Source: Streptomyces sp. MRC013 (lineage in GTDB: Bacteria; Actinomycetota; Actinomycetes; Streptomycetales; Streptomycetaceae). From it: DNA of 64,000 nt. Made by a program: the position numbers and the translations under genes. Shown here piece after piece: positions 1-8,485 of the stretch. The stretch is taken from the NCBI RefSeq assembly GCF_023614235.1, contig NZ_CP094264.1:3472001-3536000 (forward strand). The letters are read 5' to 3'. Numbering within the stretch: the stretch's first letter is position 1; each line of letters starts with the position of its first letter. The notes below the pieces were generated by a model, which was given only the letters and a program-made list of their open reading frames with translations, was not told the DNA's origin and searched no databases.

Positions 1-285
1 GAAACCAATAATCGCCAACACCAAGCGCGATTCCTTCGCCCTCGCTGCCTGAGTAGCGACTCGCGAAGTGTCAGCCCGGGGCTGTTCCCGACCCGGATCC
101 TGGCATCAGCTAGGGAACTCGACCTCTAGGCCCGGTCACGGGGCGTAGAGGGAAACCACACAGTGACTGAGCCCGTCGGAGACTTGTCCGCGTGATCTCC
201 GGGGCCGAGAAAAGCGAAGCGGACTGCACACGGAGAAGCCCTGGTTCCGCACCGTTGGACGCGGGTTCGATTCCCGCCATCTCCA
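1..285 (+). ncRNA. ssrA: tmRNA (transfer-messenger RNA), 5' end outside the window
   Basis: Rescues ribosomes stalled on broken mRNAs and tags the nascent peptide for proteolysis, together with SmpB. Two signatures identify it. A short open frame at 14-52 encodes a tag, ANTKRDSFALAA, then TGA. The 3' end has a tRNA-like T arm (GCGGG-TTCGATT-CCCGC, 261-277), followed by the 3' acceptor strand CATCTCC (278-284) and discriminator A285. CCA is not encoded. The 5' acceptor strand and the first half of the molecule lie before base 1. The tag looks shorter than the S. coelicolor tag I remember. Confidence 0.95.
14..52 (+). other. tmRNA proteolysis-tag reading frame
   Basis: Codons from GCC at 14 to TGA at 50-52 read ANTKRDSFALAA. 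The C-terminal ALAA is the standard degradation signal seen by Clp and related proteases. The resume codon is taken as GCC (Ala), as in other actinobacterial tags. Confidence 0.9.
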
Positions 286-301
286 CTTTCCCATGTGGGT
301 G

Positions 302-333
302 AGGGCCCGGCAGCCACCAGGCGGCCGGGCCTT
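302..333 (+). terminator. Intrinsic terminator after ssrA
   Basis: Perfect 8-bp stem GGCCCGGC (304-311) with GCCGGGCC (324-331), extended by a G-U and an A-U pair, 12-nt loop. It starts 17 bases after the mature tmRNA end. Confidence 0.7.
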
Positions 334-401
334 CGTCATGCCCGCGCGGGCCGCGGCCCGGACGGCGTCCCGGCGGCGTCCGCGCGGCCGGGACGCCGGC
401 C

Positions 402-887
402 TCAGAGGAGGGCGCGGTGATGGAGCAGGCCCGGCCGGCCGGTCCGGATCGGCTGCTCGCCCACCCGCCTGAAGGCGTTGCGCTCCAGGACCCTGCGCGA
501 GGCGGCGTTGTCCGGGGTCGTGACCGCCCACAGCTCCACCAGGCCGTACGCCTCGGCGGCCAGCCGGCACACCTCCGCGACCGCCGCCGTCGCCACGCCG
601 CGGCCCGTCGCCCGCCGCGCGATCCGGTAGCCGAGTTCCGGGGCGTTCGGCCCGTCGCAGACCAGGTTGACGCGCCCGACCAGCCCGCCCTCCTCGTCCA
701 GGACGACGTGGAGGTGGACGAGCCCCGCCTCCTGCTCGGCCAGCAGCGCGCGGTGCCGGTCGGCGAACTCCGCGAAGTACGCATCTCCCCGGTCGGACAC
801 CGACCGGGCGAAGTAGGCGCGGTTCTCCCGCTCGAAGGCCGGCAGGGCGGGCGCGTGGTCGGCCCGCAGCCGCTCCACCGTCAGCAT
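402..887 (-). CDS. GNAT-family N-acetyltransferase
   Basis: 161 residues, the usual size for a single-domain GNAT enzyme, resembling the RimJ/RimL group that acetylates protein N-termini or small amines with acetyl-CoA. The core region GYRIARRATGRGVAT (about residues 86-100) contains the R-x-x-G-x-G/A acetyl-CoA loop. ELWAVTTPDNAASRRVLERN (about 118-137) is the typical beta5/alpha4 segment, with N-x-x-S near the cofactor. The start ATG at 885-887 overlaps the stop of the upstream MFS gene (ATGCTGA), which suggests translational coupling; an in-frame ATG at 897-899 is the alternative. Substrate unknown. Confidence 0.85.
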   Translation of the reverse strand: MLTVERLRADHAPALPAFERENRAYFARSVSDRGDAYFAEFADRHRALLAEQEAGLVHLHVVLDEEGGLVGRVNLVCDGPNAPELGYRIARRATGRGVATAAVAEVCRLAAEAYGLVELWAVTTPDNAASRRVLERNAFRRVGEQPIRTGRPGLLHHRALL

Positions 888-2250
888 GCCGCGGAGCATA
901 CGGGAGCCCTGCCCCGGACGCCCGCCGCCAGGCCCAGCGCCGCGGCCCCCGCCGCCACCGGCACGGCGTACCCGGTGCCCGCGCCCGCCCGCTCCACGAG
1001 CCAGCCGCCCGCCGCCGCGCCCGCCGAGATTCCGCCCAGCAGGGCCGTCACGGCCAGGGACATGCCCTCGTTCAGCCGTCCGGCGGGGGTCAGCCGCTGC
1101 ACCAGCGACATGGCCGTCACCATCGTCGGCGCCGTCGCCGTCCCCGCCAGCAGCAGCGCTCCCGCCAGGGCGGGCAGCGAATCCGTGACGGACGCCGCCA
1201 GCAGCGGCAGCGACATCGGGGCCGCCATCGCCGCCAGGCACACCAGCAGCCGCCGCCGCACGTCCGCGGCGGGACGCGCCGACCCGTACGCGAGGCCGGT
1301 CAGGAAGGACCCGAACGCCTGCAGCGCCATGAGCGGCCCGGCCTCCGGTCCGTCCACGAACGCCAGCGTCACGATCTCCATCGACCCGAAGACCGCGCCC
1401 GTCGCCAGGAACACCGCCAGCAGCGCGGGCATCCCCGGCGCGCGGAGCGGGGGCGCGCCCGCCGTCCGGCCGCGCGCGGCGCGACCGGCGGCTCCGTCGT
1501 GCGCTCCGCAGTGAACAGCAGCGTTCCGGCGAGGAGCAGGACCGCGCCGACCAGGGTGCCCGCCTCCGGGAACAGGGCCGCGCACAGGAACGCGGCGAGC
1601 ACCGGGCCGGTCATGAAGCACAGTTCGTCCACGGCCTGCTCGAAGGCGTTCGCGGCGTGTGCCGCGCGCGGGTCGGCGCGGTACAGGCGGGCCCAGCGGG
1701 CGCGGGACATGCCGCCGGTACTGGGGGTCGTCGCGGTCGCGGCGTACGAGGCGAACAGCGTCCAGTCCGGCGCGTCGTGGCGGACGCACAGCAGCAGGGC
1801 GAGCGAACCGAGGGCGGCGAGCACCGTGGCGGGGACGGCGACGCGTGCCTGCCCGTACCGGTCGATCAGCCGCGCGGTGAACGGCGCCACGACCGCCGTC
1901 GCGGCGAGGCCGGTCGCGGTGACGGCGCCGGCCAGGGCGTACGAGCCGCGCGACCCGGCGATCATGATGACCGCGCTGACGGTGAACATGCCCATGGGGA
2001 CGCGTGCGATCACGCTGCCGGCGGTGAACGCGCGCGTACCGGGCGCGGTGAAGAGCCGGGCGTACGGGGTGCGGGGACGGGGCGCCGGGACGGGGCCGCC
2101 GACGACCGGCCCGGGTCCCGCGGCGGTGGGCGCGGAGGCGGGTCCGGGTTCGGTGGGGGTGGTGGGGGCGAAGGCGGGTTCGGGCACGGGTCCGGGGCCG
2201 GCGGGAGCCGCGGGCGGCCCGGACGCCGGCGTCGTCGGGTGCGGGGTCAC
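881..2250 (-). pseudogene. MFS transporter, broken by one frameshift
   Basis: Drug-exporter-like major facilitator protein read in two frames. From GTG at 2250 (after a GAGGGTGGGGG Shine-Dalgarno-like run) there is a Pro/Ala-rich tail of about 60 residues, then TM helices 1-6 including the motif-A-like loop ARLIDRYGQAR. Around 1440-1475 the frame changes, and helices 7-12 continue (MPALLAVFLATGAVFGSMEI onward) to TGA at 881. The span is 1370 nt; adding one base gives exactly 457 codons. One missing C in the CCCCC run (plus strand GGGGG near 1451) restores a smooth joint. It is therefore either a recent pseudogene or a sequencing indel. The downstream acetyltransferase overlaps its end, and the LysR gene is divergent. 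Confidence 0.75.
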
Positions 2251-2332
2251 GCCCCCACCCTCACCGCCCGACCCGACGCCGGTCCAACACCTGTTCGGGG
2301 CGGATCGACGCGCCCGTGTTGTAAGTTCGGAC

Positions 2333-3316
2333 GTGGCCACCGACATCGAACCCCGGCTCCTGCGCGCCTTCGCCGCCGTGGCCGAAGAGCTGCACTTCAC
2401 CCGCGCCGCCGCCCGCCTGTACGTCGCCCAGCAGGCCCTCAGCCGCGACATCCGGCGCCTGGAGCGACGGCTCGGCACCGAGCTGTTCGTCCGCACCACC
2501 CGGCAGGTCGCCCTCACCGCCGACGGCGAGCGGCTCCTCCCGTACGCGCGGGCGGTCCTCGCCGCGTACGACGACCTGGCCGGCGCCCTCTCCGGTGCCG
2601 GGCCGCGCCCCCTCCTGGTGGACCTCAACTCGCCGGGCCTGAGCGGCGGCCGCGTCCTGGACCGCGCCCGCGCGCTGGCGTCCGACTGCGAACTGATGGC
2701 CCGCTTCGAGAGCGGACTGACCGGCGCCGCCGCCGAGATCCTCGCCGGCCGCCTCGACGCCTCCTTCGGCCGGGTCGCCGGCCTCGACCCGGCGGTCCGC
2801 GCCCGGCTCGCCTGGCAGCCCGTGCGGTACGAGCCGATGGCCGTGGTCCTGCCCGCCGACCACCCGCTCGCCGACCGCGCCGAGGTGCCGCTGGCCGCGC
2901 TGGCCGGGCAGGCCCTGTACGCCGGGGCGGGGAACCCGCGCACCCGCGAGTGGACCGACCTGGCCGCGCTGCTCTTCGCCGGGCGCGGTCTCCGCGTCGC
3001 CCCGCCCGCGCCCCTCGCGGTCGGGGTGGAGGAGTTCCGCCGCGTCATGGCCGGGAGCCGTACGCCGGTCCTGGCCGTGGTCGACTTCCCGCCCATGGCG
3101 GACACGGTCCTGCGCCCGCTCGTGGACCCCGTCCCCCTGTCGCCGGTGGCACTCGTGTGGCGCAGGGGGCTGGAGCACCCGGGCCTGGACGCGTTGCGCC
3201 TCGCCGCCGCCCGACTGGCCGCCGAGGAGGACTGGCTCACCGTGCCGCGGGGGGCGTGGCTCCCGGAACCGGACGCCGCCCTGATGCGCGCCCCGGAGCC
3301 GGGCGCGGCACCATAG
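2333..3316 (+). CDS. LysR-family transcriptional regulator
   Basis: 327 residues from GTG at 2333. The N-terminal winged HTH is clear: LLRAFAAVAEELHFTRAAAR, then LYVAQQALSRDIRRLERRLG (about residues 25-46), the LysR recognition region. The rest is a periplasmic-binding-like effector domain. A TAAGTT box (2322-2327) lies five bases before the GTG, so the mRNA is probably leaderless. It diverges from the MFS gene across 82 bp, the standard layout for a LysR protein controlling a neighbouring exporter; that target is inference. The effector domain looks somewhat divergent and the ligand cannot be predicted. Confidence 0.88.
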   Translation: MATDIEPRLLRAFAAVAEELHFTRAAARLYVAQQALSRDIRRLERRLGTELFVRTTRQVALTADGERLLPYARAVLAAYDDLAGALSGAGPRPLLVDLNSPGLSGGRVLDRARALASDCELMARFESGLTGAAAEILAGRLDASFGRVAGLDPAVRARLAWQPVRYEPMAVVLPADHPLADRAEVPLAALAGQALYAGAGNPRTREWTDLAALLFAGRGLRVAPPAPLAVGVEEFRRVMAGSRTPVLAVVDFPPMADTVLRPLVDPVPLSPVALVWRRGLEHPGLDALRLAAARLAAEEDWLTVPRGAWLPEPDAALMRAPEPGAAP

Positions 3317-3522
3317 CCCCGGCAACCGCCCGCCCCCGCCGGCGCCCCCGGTTCGCCCACCGGGTACGGCCCCGCCTTCGGGCCCGGCCTCCCGCGCGGT
3401 GCGGCCGGGGCCCGCGCCCCGTGCCCCGCCCGCGGGAGGCCGCGGGGGCGGCCCGACTGACAGGGGGCCGGAACGTGGCGTACGCTCGACGGCTGCCCAA
3501 CGCACGTCAGAAGGGGGCCGCG

Positions 3523-5805
3523 GTGGCCGCGCAGGAAGCCGACCGTGTGGTCGACACGGTCCGGGACCGTGAGGTCGCGGTGGAGCAGGAGCACCTGGAC
3601 CGGGTGTACCTCCGGCTCGAGGAGAAGATCCACGAGGCGGAGTTCCTCATGCACGACGCCGCCCAGCGCGGCCAGGTCGGCACGCCCGGCGCGCTCGCCG
3701 AGCGGGACGCGCAGGTGTTCCGCGCCGGCGTGCACCTCAACCGCCTCAACAGCGAGTTCGAGGACTTCCTCTTCGGCCGTGTCGACCTCCTGCGCGGCAA
3801 GGACGGCGAGAAGGGCCCCGACGGGGCGTACACCTCCGTGGAGCCCGCCGACGACGCCGTACGGCCGGACGGCACCGCCGAGATCGCCGAGACCCTCCAC
3901 ATCGGCCGCCTCGGCGTACTCGACGCCGACTACAGCCCGCTCGTCATCGACTGGCGCGCGCCCGCCGCCGCGCCGTTCTACCGGGCCACCCCCGTGGAGC
4001 CGGGCCGCGTCGTGCGCCGCCGCGTCATCCGCTCCAAGGGGCGCCGCGTCCTCGGCGTCGAGGACGACCTGATGCGCCCCGAGCTGACCGCCACGCTCGA
4101 CGGCGCGGAGCTGCCCGCCGTCGGCGACGGCGCCCTCATGGCCGCACTCGGCCGGGCCCGCGGCCACACGATGCGCGACATCGTGTCGTCCATCCAGGCC
4201 GAGCAGGACCTCGTCATCCGCGCGCCCGCCGCGTCCGTCACGTACGTCGAGGGCGGCCCCGGCACCGGCAAGACCGCCGTCGCCCTCCACCGCGCCGCGT
4301 ACCTGCTCTACCAGGACCGCCGCCGGTACGCCGGGGGCATCCTCGTCGTGTCGCCGACCCCGCTGCTCGTCGCCTACACCGAGGGCGTCCTGCCGTCGCT
4401 GGGGGAGGAGGGCCAGGTCGCCGTCCGCGCCGTCGGCAGCCTCGTCGACGGCGTCGAGGCCACCGCGTACGACGACCCGTCCGTCGCCCGCGTCAAGGGC
4501 TCCTCCCGGATGCCGAAGGTGCTGCGCAGGGCCGCCCGGGGCGCCCTGGAGCGGGGCGGCGCCCCCGACCGGCTGCGCGTCGTCGCCTTCGGCCGCCGCG
4601 TCGAGCTGGAGGCGGAGGAGCTGCGGCGGATCCGTCACGCGGCGCTCGGCGGCACCGCGCCCGTCAACCTGCTCCGCCCCCGCGCCCGGCGCCTGATCCT
4701 CGACGCCCTGTACGCGAAGACGGGCGCCGCCGCCCGCCAGACCGATCCGGAGCTCGCCGCCGAGTTGCGGTCCTCCTTCGACGAGGACGTCGCCTCGGAG
4801 GACTCCTTCACCGCGTTCCTCGACGCCTGGTGGCCCGAGCTGACCCCGCGGGGCGTGCTCGCCGCGATGGCCGACGAGCGGCGCCTGGGCCGCTGGTCGC
4901 GCCGCGTCCTCAACCCGGGCGAGGTGCGCCGCCTCGCCCGCTCGCTGCGCCGCGACGCGTACTCGGTGCACGACGTGGCGCTCCTGGACGAGCTGCAGAC
5001 GCTGCTCGGCGCCCCCGCCGGACCGCGCCGCAGACGGGAGCCGGACCCGCTGGACCAGCTCACCGGCCTGGAGGAGCTGATGCCCGTCCGCGAGGAGTCG
5101 CAGCGCGAGCGGGCCGAGCGGCTGGAGCGGGAGCGCACCGAGTACGCGCACGTCATCGTCGACGAGGCGCAGGACCTGACGCCCATGCAGTGGCGCATGG
5201 TCGGCCGCCGCGGCCGGCACGCCACCTGGACGGTCGTCGGGGACCCGGCCCAGTCGTCCTGGTCGGACCCGGACGAGGCCGCGGAGGCCCGGGACGAGGC
5301 GCTGGGCACCCGGCCGCGCCGCCGCTTCACCCTCACGGTGAACTACCGCAACCCCGCCGAGATCGCCGAACTGGCCGCCGGGGTCCTGGCCCTGGCCATG
5401 CCCGGCGCCGAGTCGCCGCGCGCGGTGCGCTCCACGGGCGTGGAGCCCCGCTTCACCGCCGTGGGCGACGGGGACCTCGCGGCGGTCGTGCGGGACGAGG
5501 CGCGCCGCCTGCTGGAACGCGTGGACGGCACCGTGGGCGTCGTCGCCATGGGCCGGCGGGAGCAGGCGGCGGGCTGGCTCGCGGGCCTGGGCGACCGCGT
5601 GGTGGCGCTGGGCAGCCTGGAGGCGAAGGGCCTGGAGTACGACGCGACCGTGGTCGTCTCCCCGGCCGAGATCGCCGACGAGTCCCCGGCGGGCCTGCGG
5701 GTGCTGTACGTGGCGCTGACCCGTGCCACGCAGCAGCTGACGGTCGTCGCCGGGCGGCGCGACGAACCGGACGCCGCGGGGGTCCCGGACCTGCTGCGCG
5801 ACTGA
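3523..5805 (+). CDS. helR: HelD/HelR-type UvrD-like ATPase that recycles RNA polymerase
   Basis: 760-residue superfamily-1 ATPase. The N-terminal coiled coil (DRVVDTVRDREVAVEQEHLD and following, about 1-110) is the arm that HelD-class proteins push into RNA polymerase to release stalled enzyme or DNA. Walker A GGPGTGKT is at about 244-251, motif II DEAQD at about 547-551, then GDPAQSSWSD (III), LTVNYRN (IV) and VALTRATQQLTVV (VI). In Streptomyces this family also displaces rifamycins. Start choice: GTG 3523 follows AAGGGGGCC, and a TACGCT -10 box (3481-3486) lies between it and the alternative GTG at 3475, so the upstream start would precede the promoter. I found no rifamycin-associated element upstream. 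Confidence 0.88.
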   Translation: MAAQEADRVVDTVRDREVAVEQEHLDRVYLRLEEKIHEAEFLMHDAAQRGQVGTPGALAERDAQVFRAGVHLNRLNSEFEDFLFGRVDLLRGKDGEKGPDGAYTSVEPADDAVRPDGTAEIAETLHIGRLGVLDADYSPLVIDWRAPAAAPFYRATPVEPGRVVRRRVIRSKGRRVLGVEDDLMRPELTATLDGAELPAVGDGALMAALGRARGHTMRDIVSSIQAEQDLVIRAPAASVTYVEGGPGTGKTAVALHRAAYLLYQDRRRYAGGILVVSPTPLLVAYTEGVLPSLGEEGQVAVRAVGSLVDGVEATAYDDPSVARVKGSSRMPKVLRRAARGALERGGAPDRLRVVAFGRRVELEAEELRRIRHAALGGTAPVNLLRPRARRLILDALYAKTGAAARQTDPELAAELRSSFDEDVASEDSFTAFLDAWWPELTPRGVLAAMADERRLGRWSRRVLNPGEVRRLARSLRRDAYSVHDVALLDELQTLLGAPAGPRRRREPDPLDQLTGLEELMPVREESQRERAERLERERTEYAHVIVDEAQDLTPMQWRMVGRRGRHATWTVVGDPAQSSWSDPDEAAEARDEALGTRPRRRFTLTVNYRNPAEIAELAAGVLALAMPGAESPRAVRSTGVEPRFTAVGDGDLAAVVRDEARRLLERVDGTVGVVAMGRREQAAGWLAGLGDRVVALGSLEAKGLEYDATVVVSPAEIADESPAGLRVLYVALTRATQQLTVVAGRRDEPDAAGVPDLLRD

Positions 5806-5844
5806 ACCGCGACCGGATCCCGGCGGGTTTGTTAGCCTGGTGGT

Positions 5845-5990
5845 GGCACCGGCTCGATCCAAGCCCCCGGGCCCAACCTTAGTCGCCGCGAGCGACCACT
5901 TGCCGCGAGGCGAGCATGGCGGGCCGGTGTCGCCGAACGTGCAGGCGGGTCCGCGTCATCCGGGGCGATGACGCGGACCCGCCTCCTTTT
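5845..5990 (+). ncRNA. Structured small RNA downstream of helR
   Basis: A gene-free stretch with RNA-gene architecture. A TAGCCT -10-like box lies at 5833-5838. A 9-bp closing helix pairs GGCACCGGC (5845-5853) with GCCGGTGTC (5923-5931), allowing one G-U, and an inner TCGCC/GGCGA pair is possible at 5883-5887/5909-5913. A very strong terminator ends it. The expected transcript is about 145 nt. The position matches an sRNA I recall from S. coelicolor next to SCO2952 (scr2952), but I could not check the sequence. No ORF with a convincing ribosome-binding site is present. Function unknown. Confidence 0.62.
5943..5990 (+). terminator. 17-bp perfect terminator hairpin with T run
   Basis: AGGCGGGTCCGCGTCAT (5943-5959) pairs without a mismatch with ATGACGCGGACCCGCCT (5968-5984), 8-nt loop, then CCTTTT. 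It is among the strongest and most canonical terminators in the window. Confidence 0.9.
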
Positions 5991-6068
5991 GGCCGCCGGC
6001 CTCCGGGCGCCGGCCCTGCCCGCGGGGCGGGAGAGCGGCTCCCGAGAACAAAACGACCGTATTACCTG

Positions 6069-6082
6069 CTACCCGCGAGTAG
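6069..6082. promoter_or_regulatory. Palindromic operator candidate upstream of malic enzyme
   Basis: CTACCCGCGAGTAG is a 14-bp palindrome with one mismatched pair, set in an AT-richer patch (GTATTACCTG...) 79 bp before the malic enzyme ATG. Size and symmetry fit a TetR- or GntR-type dimer. No regulator gene is adjacent. Confidence 0.4.
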
Positions 6083-6160
6083 GTGCGACCATCGGAAGGC
6101 TCGTGCGGCCCGTTCCGCGCGGTACGGCAGCGAAACCAGGGAAAGCAGAGGAACCCGGCC

Positions 6161-7585
6161 ATGGCAACGGCGCCCAGCGTCTCGTACTCGATGACGGTCC
6201 GGCTGGAGGTGCCCGCGAGCGGAACGGCGGTCTCCCAGCTCACCACGGCCGTGGAGTCCTCCGGCGGCTCCGTCACCGGCCTGGACGTGACCGCGTCCGG
6301 CCACGAGAAGCTGCGGATCGACGTGACCATCGCGGCCACCTCGACCACCCACGCCGACGAGATCGTCGGCAAGCTGCGCGACATCGAGGGCGTCGTCCTC
6401 GGCAAGGTCTCGGACCGCACGTTCCTGATGCACCTCGGCGGCAAGATCGAGATGGCGTCGAAGCACCCCATCCGCAACCGCGACGACCTGTCCATGGTCT
6501 ACACACCCGGCGTCGCCCGCGTGTGCATGGCCATCGCCGAGAACCCCGAGGACGCCCGCCGCCTCACCATCAAGCGCAACTCCGTCGCCGTCGTCACGGA
6601 CGGCTCCGCCGTGCTCGGCCTCGGCAACATCGGCCCGAAGGCCGCGCTGCCCGTCATGGAGGGCAAGGCTGCGCTGTTCAAGCGGTTCGCCGGCATCGAC
6701 GCCTGGCCGATCTGCCTCGACACGCAGGACTCCGACGCCATCGTCGAAATCGTCAAGGCCATCGCGCCCGGCTTCGCCGGCATCAACCTGGAGGACATCT
6801 CCGCGCCCCGCTGCTTCGAGATCGAGGCGCGGCTGCGGGAAGCCCTCGACATCCCGGTCTTCCACGACGACCAGCACGGCACCGCGATCGTCGTCCTGGC
6901 CGCCCTGACCAACGCCCTGCGCGTCGTCGGCAAGGCCGTCGGGGACGTCCGCGTCGTCATGTCGGGCGCCGGCGCCGCCGGCACGGCCATCCTGAAGCTG
7001 CTCATCGCGGCGGGCGTCAAGCACGCGGTCGTCGCCGACATCCACGGCGTCGTCCACGCCGGCCGCGAGGACCTGGTGGACGCCGCGCCGCAGTCCCCGC
7101 TGCGCTGGATCGCCGACAACACCAACCCCGAGGGCGTCACCGGCACGCTCAAGGAGGCCGTGCGCGGCGCGGACGTCTTCATCGGGGTGTCCGCCCCGAA
7201 CCTCCTCGACGGCGACGACGTGGCCGCCATGGCCGACGACGCCGTCGTGTTCGCGCTCGCGAACCCGGACCCCGAGGTCGACCCGGCCGTCGCCCGCCGG
7301 ACCGCCGCCGTCGTGGCCACCGGCCGGTCGGACTTCCCCAACCAGATCAACAACGTCCTGGTCTTCCCCGGCGTGTTCCGCGGACTGCTGGACGCCCAGT
7401 CCCGTACGGTCAACACCGACATGATGCTCGCGGCGGCGACCGCCCTGGCGGACGTCGTCACCGACGGGGAGCTGAACCCGAACTACATCATCCCGTCGGT
7501 CTTCAACGACAAGGTCGCGGGCGCCGTGGCCGGTGCCGTACGCAATGCCGCGAAGGCCGCGGCGGCGGACGCGAAGCCCCTCTGA
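6161..7585 (+). CDS. NAD(P)-dependent malic enzyme with N-terminal ACT domain
   Basis: 474 residues. Decarboxylates malate to pyruvate, linking the TCA cycle to pyruvate and NAD(P)H supply for storage lipid and polyketide synthesis. Residues about 5-80 (SYSMTVRLEV to RDIEGVVLGKVSD) form an ACT-like sensor domain. The catalytic part carries SMVYTPGVA (about 111-119), the metal/malate segment EDISAPRCFEIE, FHDDQHGTA and the dinucleotide fold GAGAAGTA. The short length is that of the bacterial ACT-malic enzyme group, not the long MaeB-phosphotransacetylase type. NAD versus NADP preference cannot be judged from the sequence. Start ATG 6161 follows AGAGGAACCC. Confidence 0.9.
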   Translation: MATAPSVSYSMTVRLEVPASGTAVSQLTTAVESSGGSVTGLDVTASGHEKLRIDVTIAATSTTHADEIVGKLRDIEGVVLGKVSDRTFLMHLGGKIEMASKHPIRNRDDLSMVYTPGVARVCMAIAENPEDARRLTIKRNSVAVVTDGSAVLGLGNIGPKAALPVMEGKAALFKRFAGIDAWPICLDTQDSDAIVEIVKAIAPGFAGINLEDISAPRCFEIEARLREALDIPVFHDDQHGTAIVVLAALTNALRVVGKAVGDVRVVMSGAGAAGTAILKLLIAAGVKHAVVADIHGVVHAGREDLVDAAPQSPLRWIADNTNPEGVTGTLKEAVRGADVFIGVSAPNLLDGDDVAAMADDAVVFALANPDPEVDPAVARRTAAVVATGRSDFPNQINNVLVFPGVFRGLLDAQSRTVNTDMMLAAATALADVVTDGELNPNYIIPSVFNDKVAGAVAGAVRNAAKAAAADAKPL

Positions 7586-7776
7586 CGCCCCTCACCGAGC
7601 GTGACGGCACGCACGGTCGCGCGGCCGCCCGGCGCGTCGCGGACCGTGGGCCTCCGCCCCCGCCCTTAGGGTTGCGCTTCGGCTCCGGGACGTCTTCGCG
7701 CGGCCGGCGCGCGGTCGGCCGGACCCCACCGGGACGGGGCCGTGGCGCTTTCCGTGTGATGCCGGAGGGTGCCGGA

Positions 7777-7807
7777 TTGGCTTTCCCGCCGCTGGTGGGG
7801 GCAGGAT
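7777..7807 (+). promoter_or_regulatory. Likely original hupA promoter, now separated from hupA by an IS
   Basis: TTGGCT (7777-7782), 19-nt spacer, CAGGAT (7802-7807). Transcription would start near 7815 and run through a small hairpin (GGGTCTG/CAGACCC, 7824-7841) into the IS left end at 7860. Before insertion this would have given hupA a leader of about 110 nt. Confidence 0.45.
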
Positions 7808-7879
7808 GCGTATTCGGGCGCGAGGGTCTGACGGCAGACCCGGGTCCGAGCACTGTCCTGGGACTGTCTCCAGTTGTGA

Positions 7880-8485
7880 TCATTGGGCTTTCAGGAGGCT
7901 GCTGATCCAGATGGTCGCTGCGCGGAGATGGAGTCCGGCGAGGTAGCTCTCGGGTGTCTTGTCGTAGCGGGTCGCGATGCCGCGCCAGTCCTTCATCCTG
8001 TTGATGGCCCGCTCGACCGTGTTGCGGTCGCGGTAGAGATCGGCATTGTGGGTGACGGGCCTGCCGCCCCGGCTGCCTTTCTTCCTGCGGTTGGCGGCCT
8101 GGTCCTTCTTCTCCGGGATGACCGCCTTGATGCGGCGTTTGCGCAGGTGGGCTCGGTTGGCGCGGGAGGAGTAGGCCTTATCACCGGCCACGGCGGCGGG
8201 CCGGGTGCGGGGACGGCCGACGGGCAGACGGACCCGCACCTTGCTCAGCACCGGGATGAAGTGGGGGCTGTCGCCAGCCTGCCCGGCGGTCAGAAGGAGG
8301 GCCATCGGCCGGCAGCGCCGGTCGGCGGCCAGGTGAATCTTGCTGGTCAGCCCGCCGCGGGACCGCCCGAGGAGGGCGGCCTTCAGCCGGGCCCGCCGTC
8401 GTAAGCGGATGCGTTGGCGTTCGGCGCGGACCGGATCGCTTTCGCTGTCCTGCCCGTCTTGTCCCTTCGACGCTCCCCCTTTTGC
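7880..8485 (-). CDS. IS5-family transposase, frame B (C-terminal catalytic part)
   Basis: About 202 codons in the -1 frame relative to frame A, ending TGA at 7880-7882 inside the left inverted repeat. Contains SRGGLTSKIHLAAD, the second Asp in AGDKAYSSR, and the Y-x2-R-x3-E-x6-K signature (YRDRNTVERAINRMK), completing the DDE triad. The zero-frame codons CAA AAG GGG contain the canonical slippery heptamer A AAG GGG. Expected product is a single fusion protein of about 330 residues. Confidence 0.88.
   Translation of the reverse strand, partial: AKGGASKGQDGQDSESDPVRAERQRIRLRRRARLKAALLGRSRGGLTSKIHLAADRRCRPMALLLTAGQAGDSPHFIPVLSKVRVRLPVGRPRTRPAAVAGDKAYSSRANRAHLRKRRIKAVIPEKKDQAANRRKKGSRGGRPVTHNADLYRDRNTVERAINRMKDWRGIATRYDKTPESYLAGLHLRAATIWISSLLKAQ

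Noticed and set aside
200..285. Integration site at the 3' end of ssrA
   Set aside because: tmRNA 3' ends are common phage/ICE attachment sites, but no integrase or second copy of the T-arm sequence was seen in the window.
3317..3522. Rifamycin-associated element upstream of helR
   Set aside because: Looked for the inverted repeat with GGGGCTTGC and GCAAGCCCC arms that I recall for RAE; only ordinary GC-rich sequence is present.
1369..5862. Very long minus-strand open frames opposite known genes (also 30608-36214, 36634-39441)
   Set aside because: They are GC-rich shadow frames of helR, hpd, the RDD genes and the M6 protease; composition and lack of family motifs show no coding. Only the 1369-2250 part of the first is real (MFS N-terminal half).
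5845..5990. 6C RNA
   Set aside because: That family has two hairpins with loops of six or more C; here only one C5 run occurs and the fold differs.
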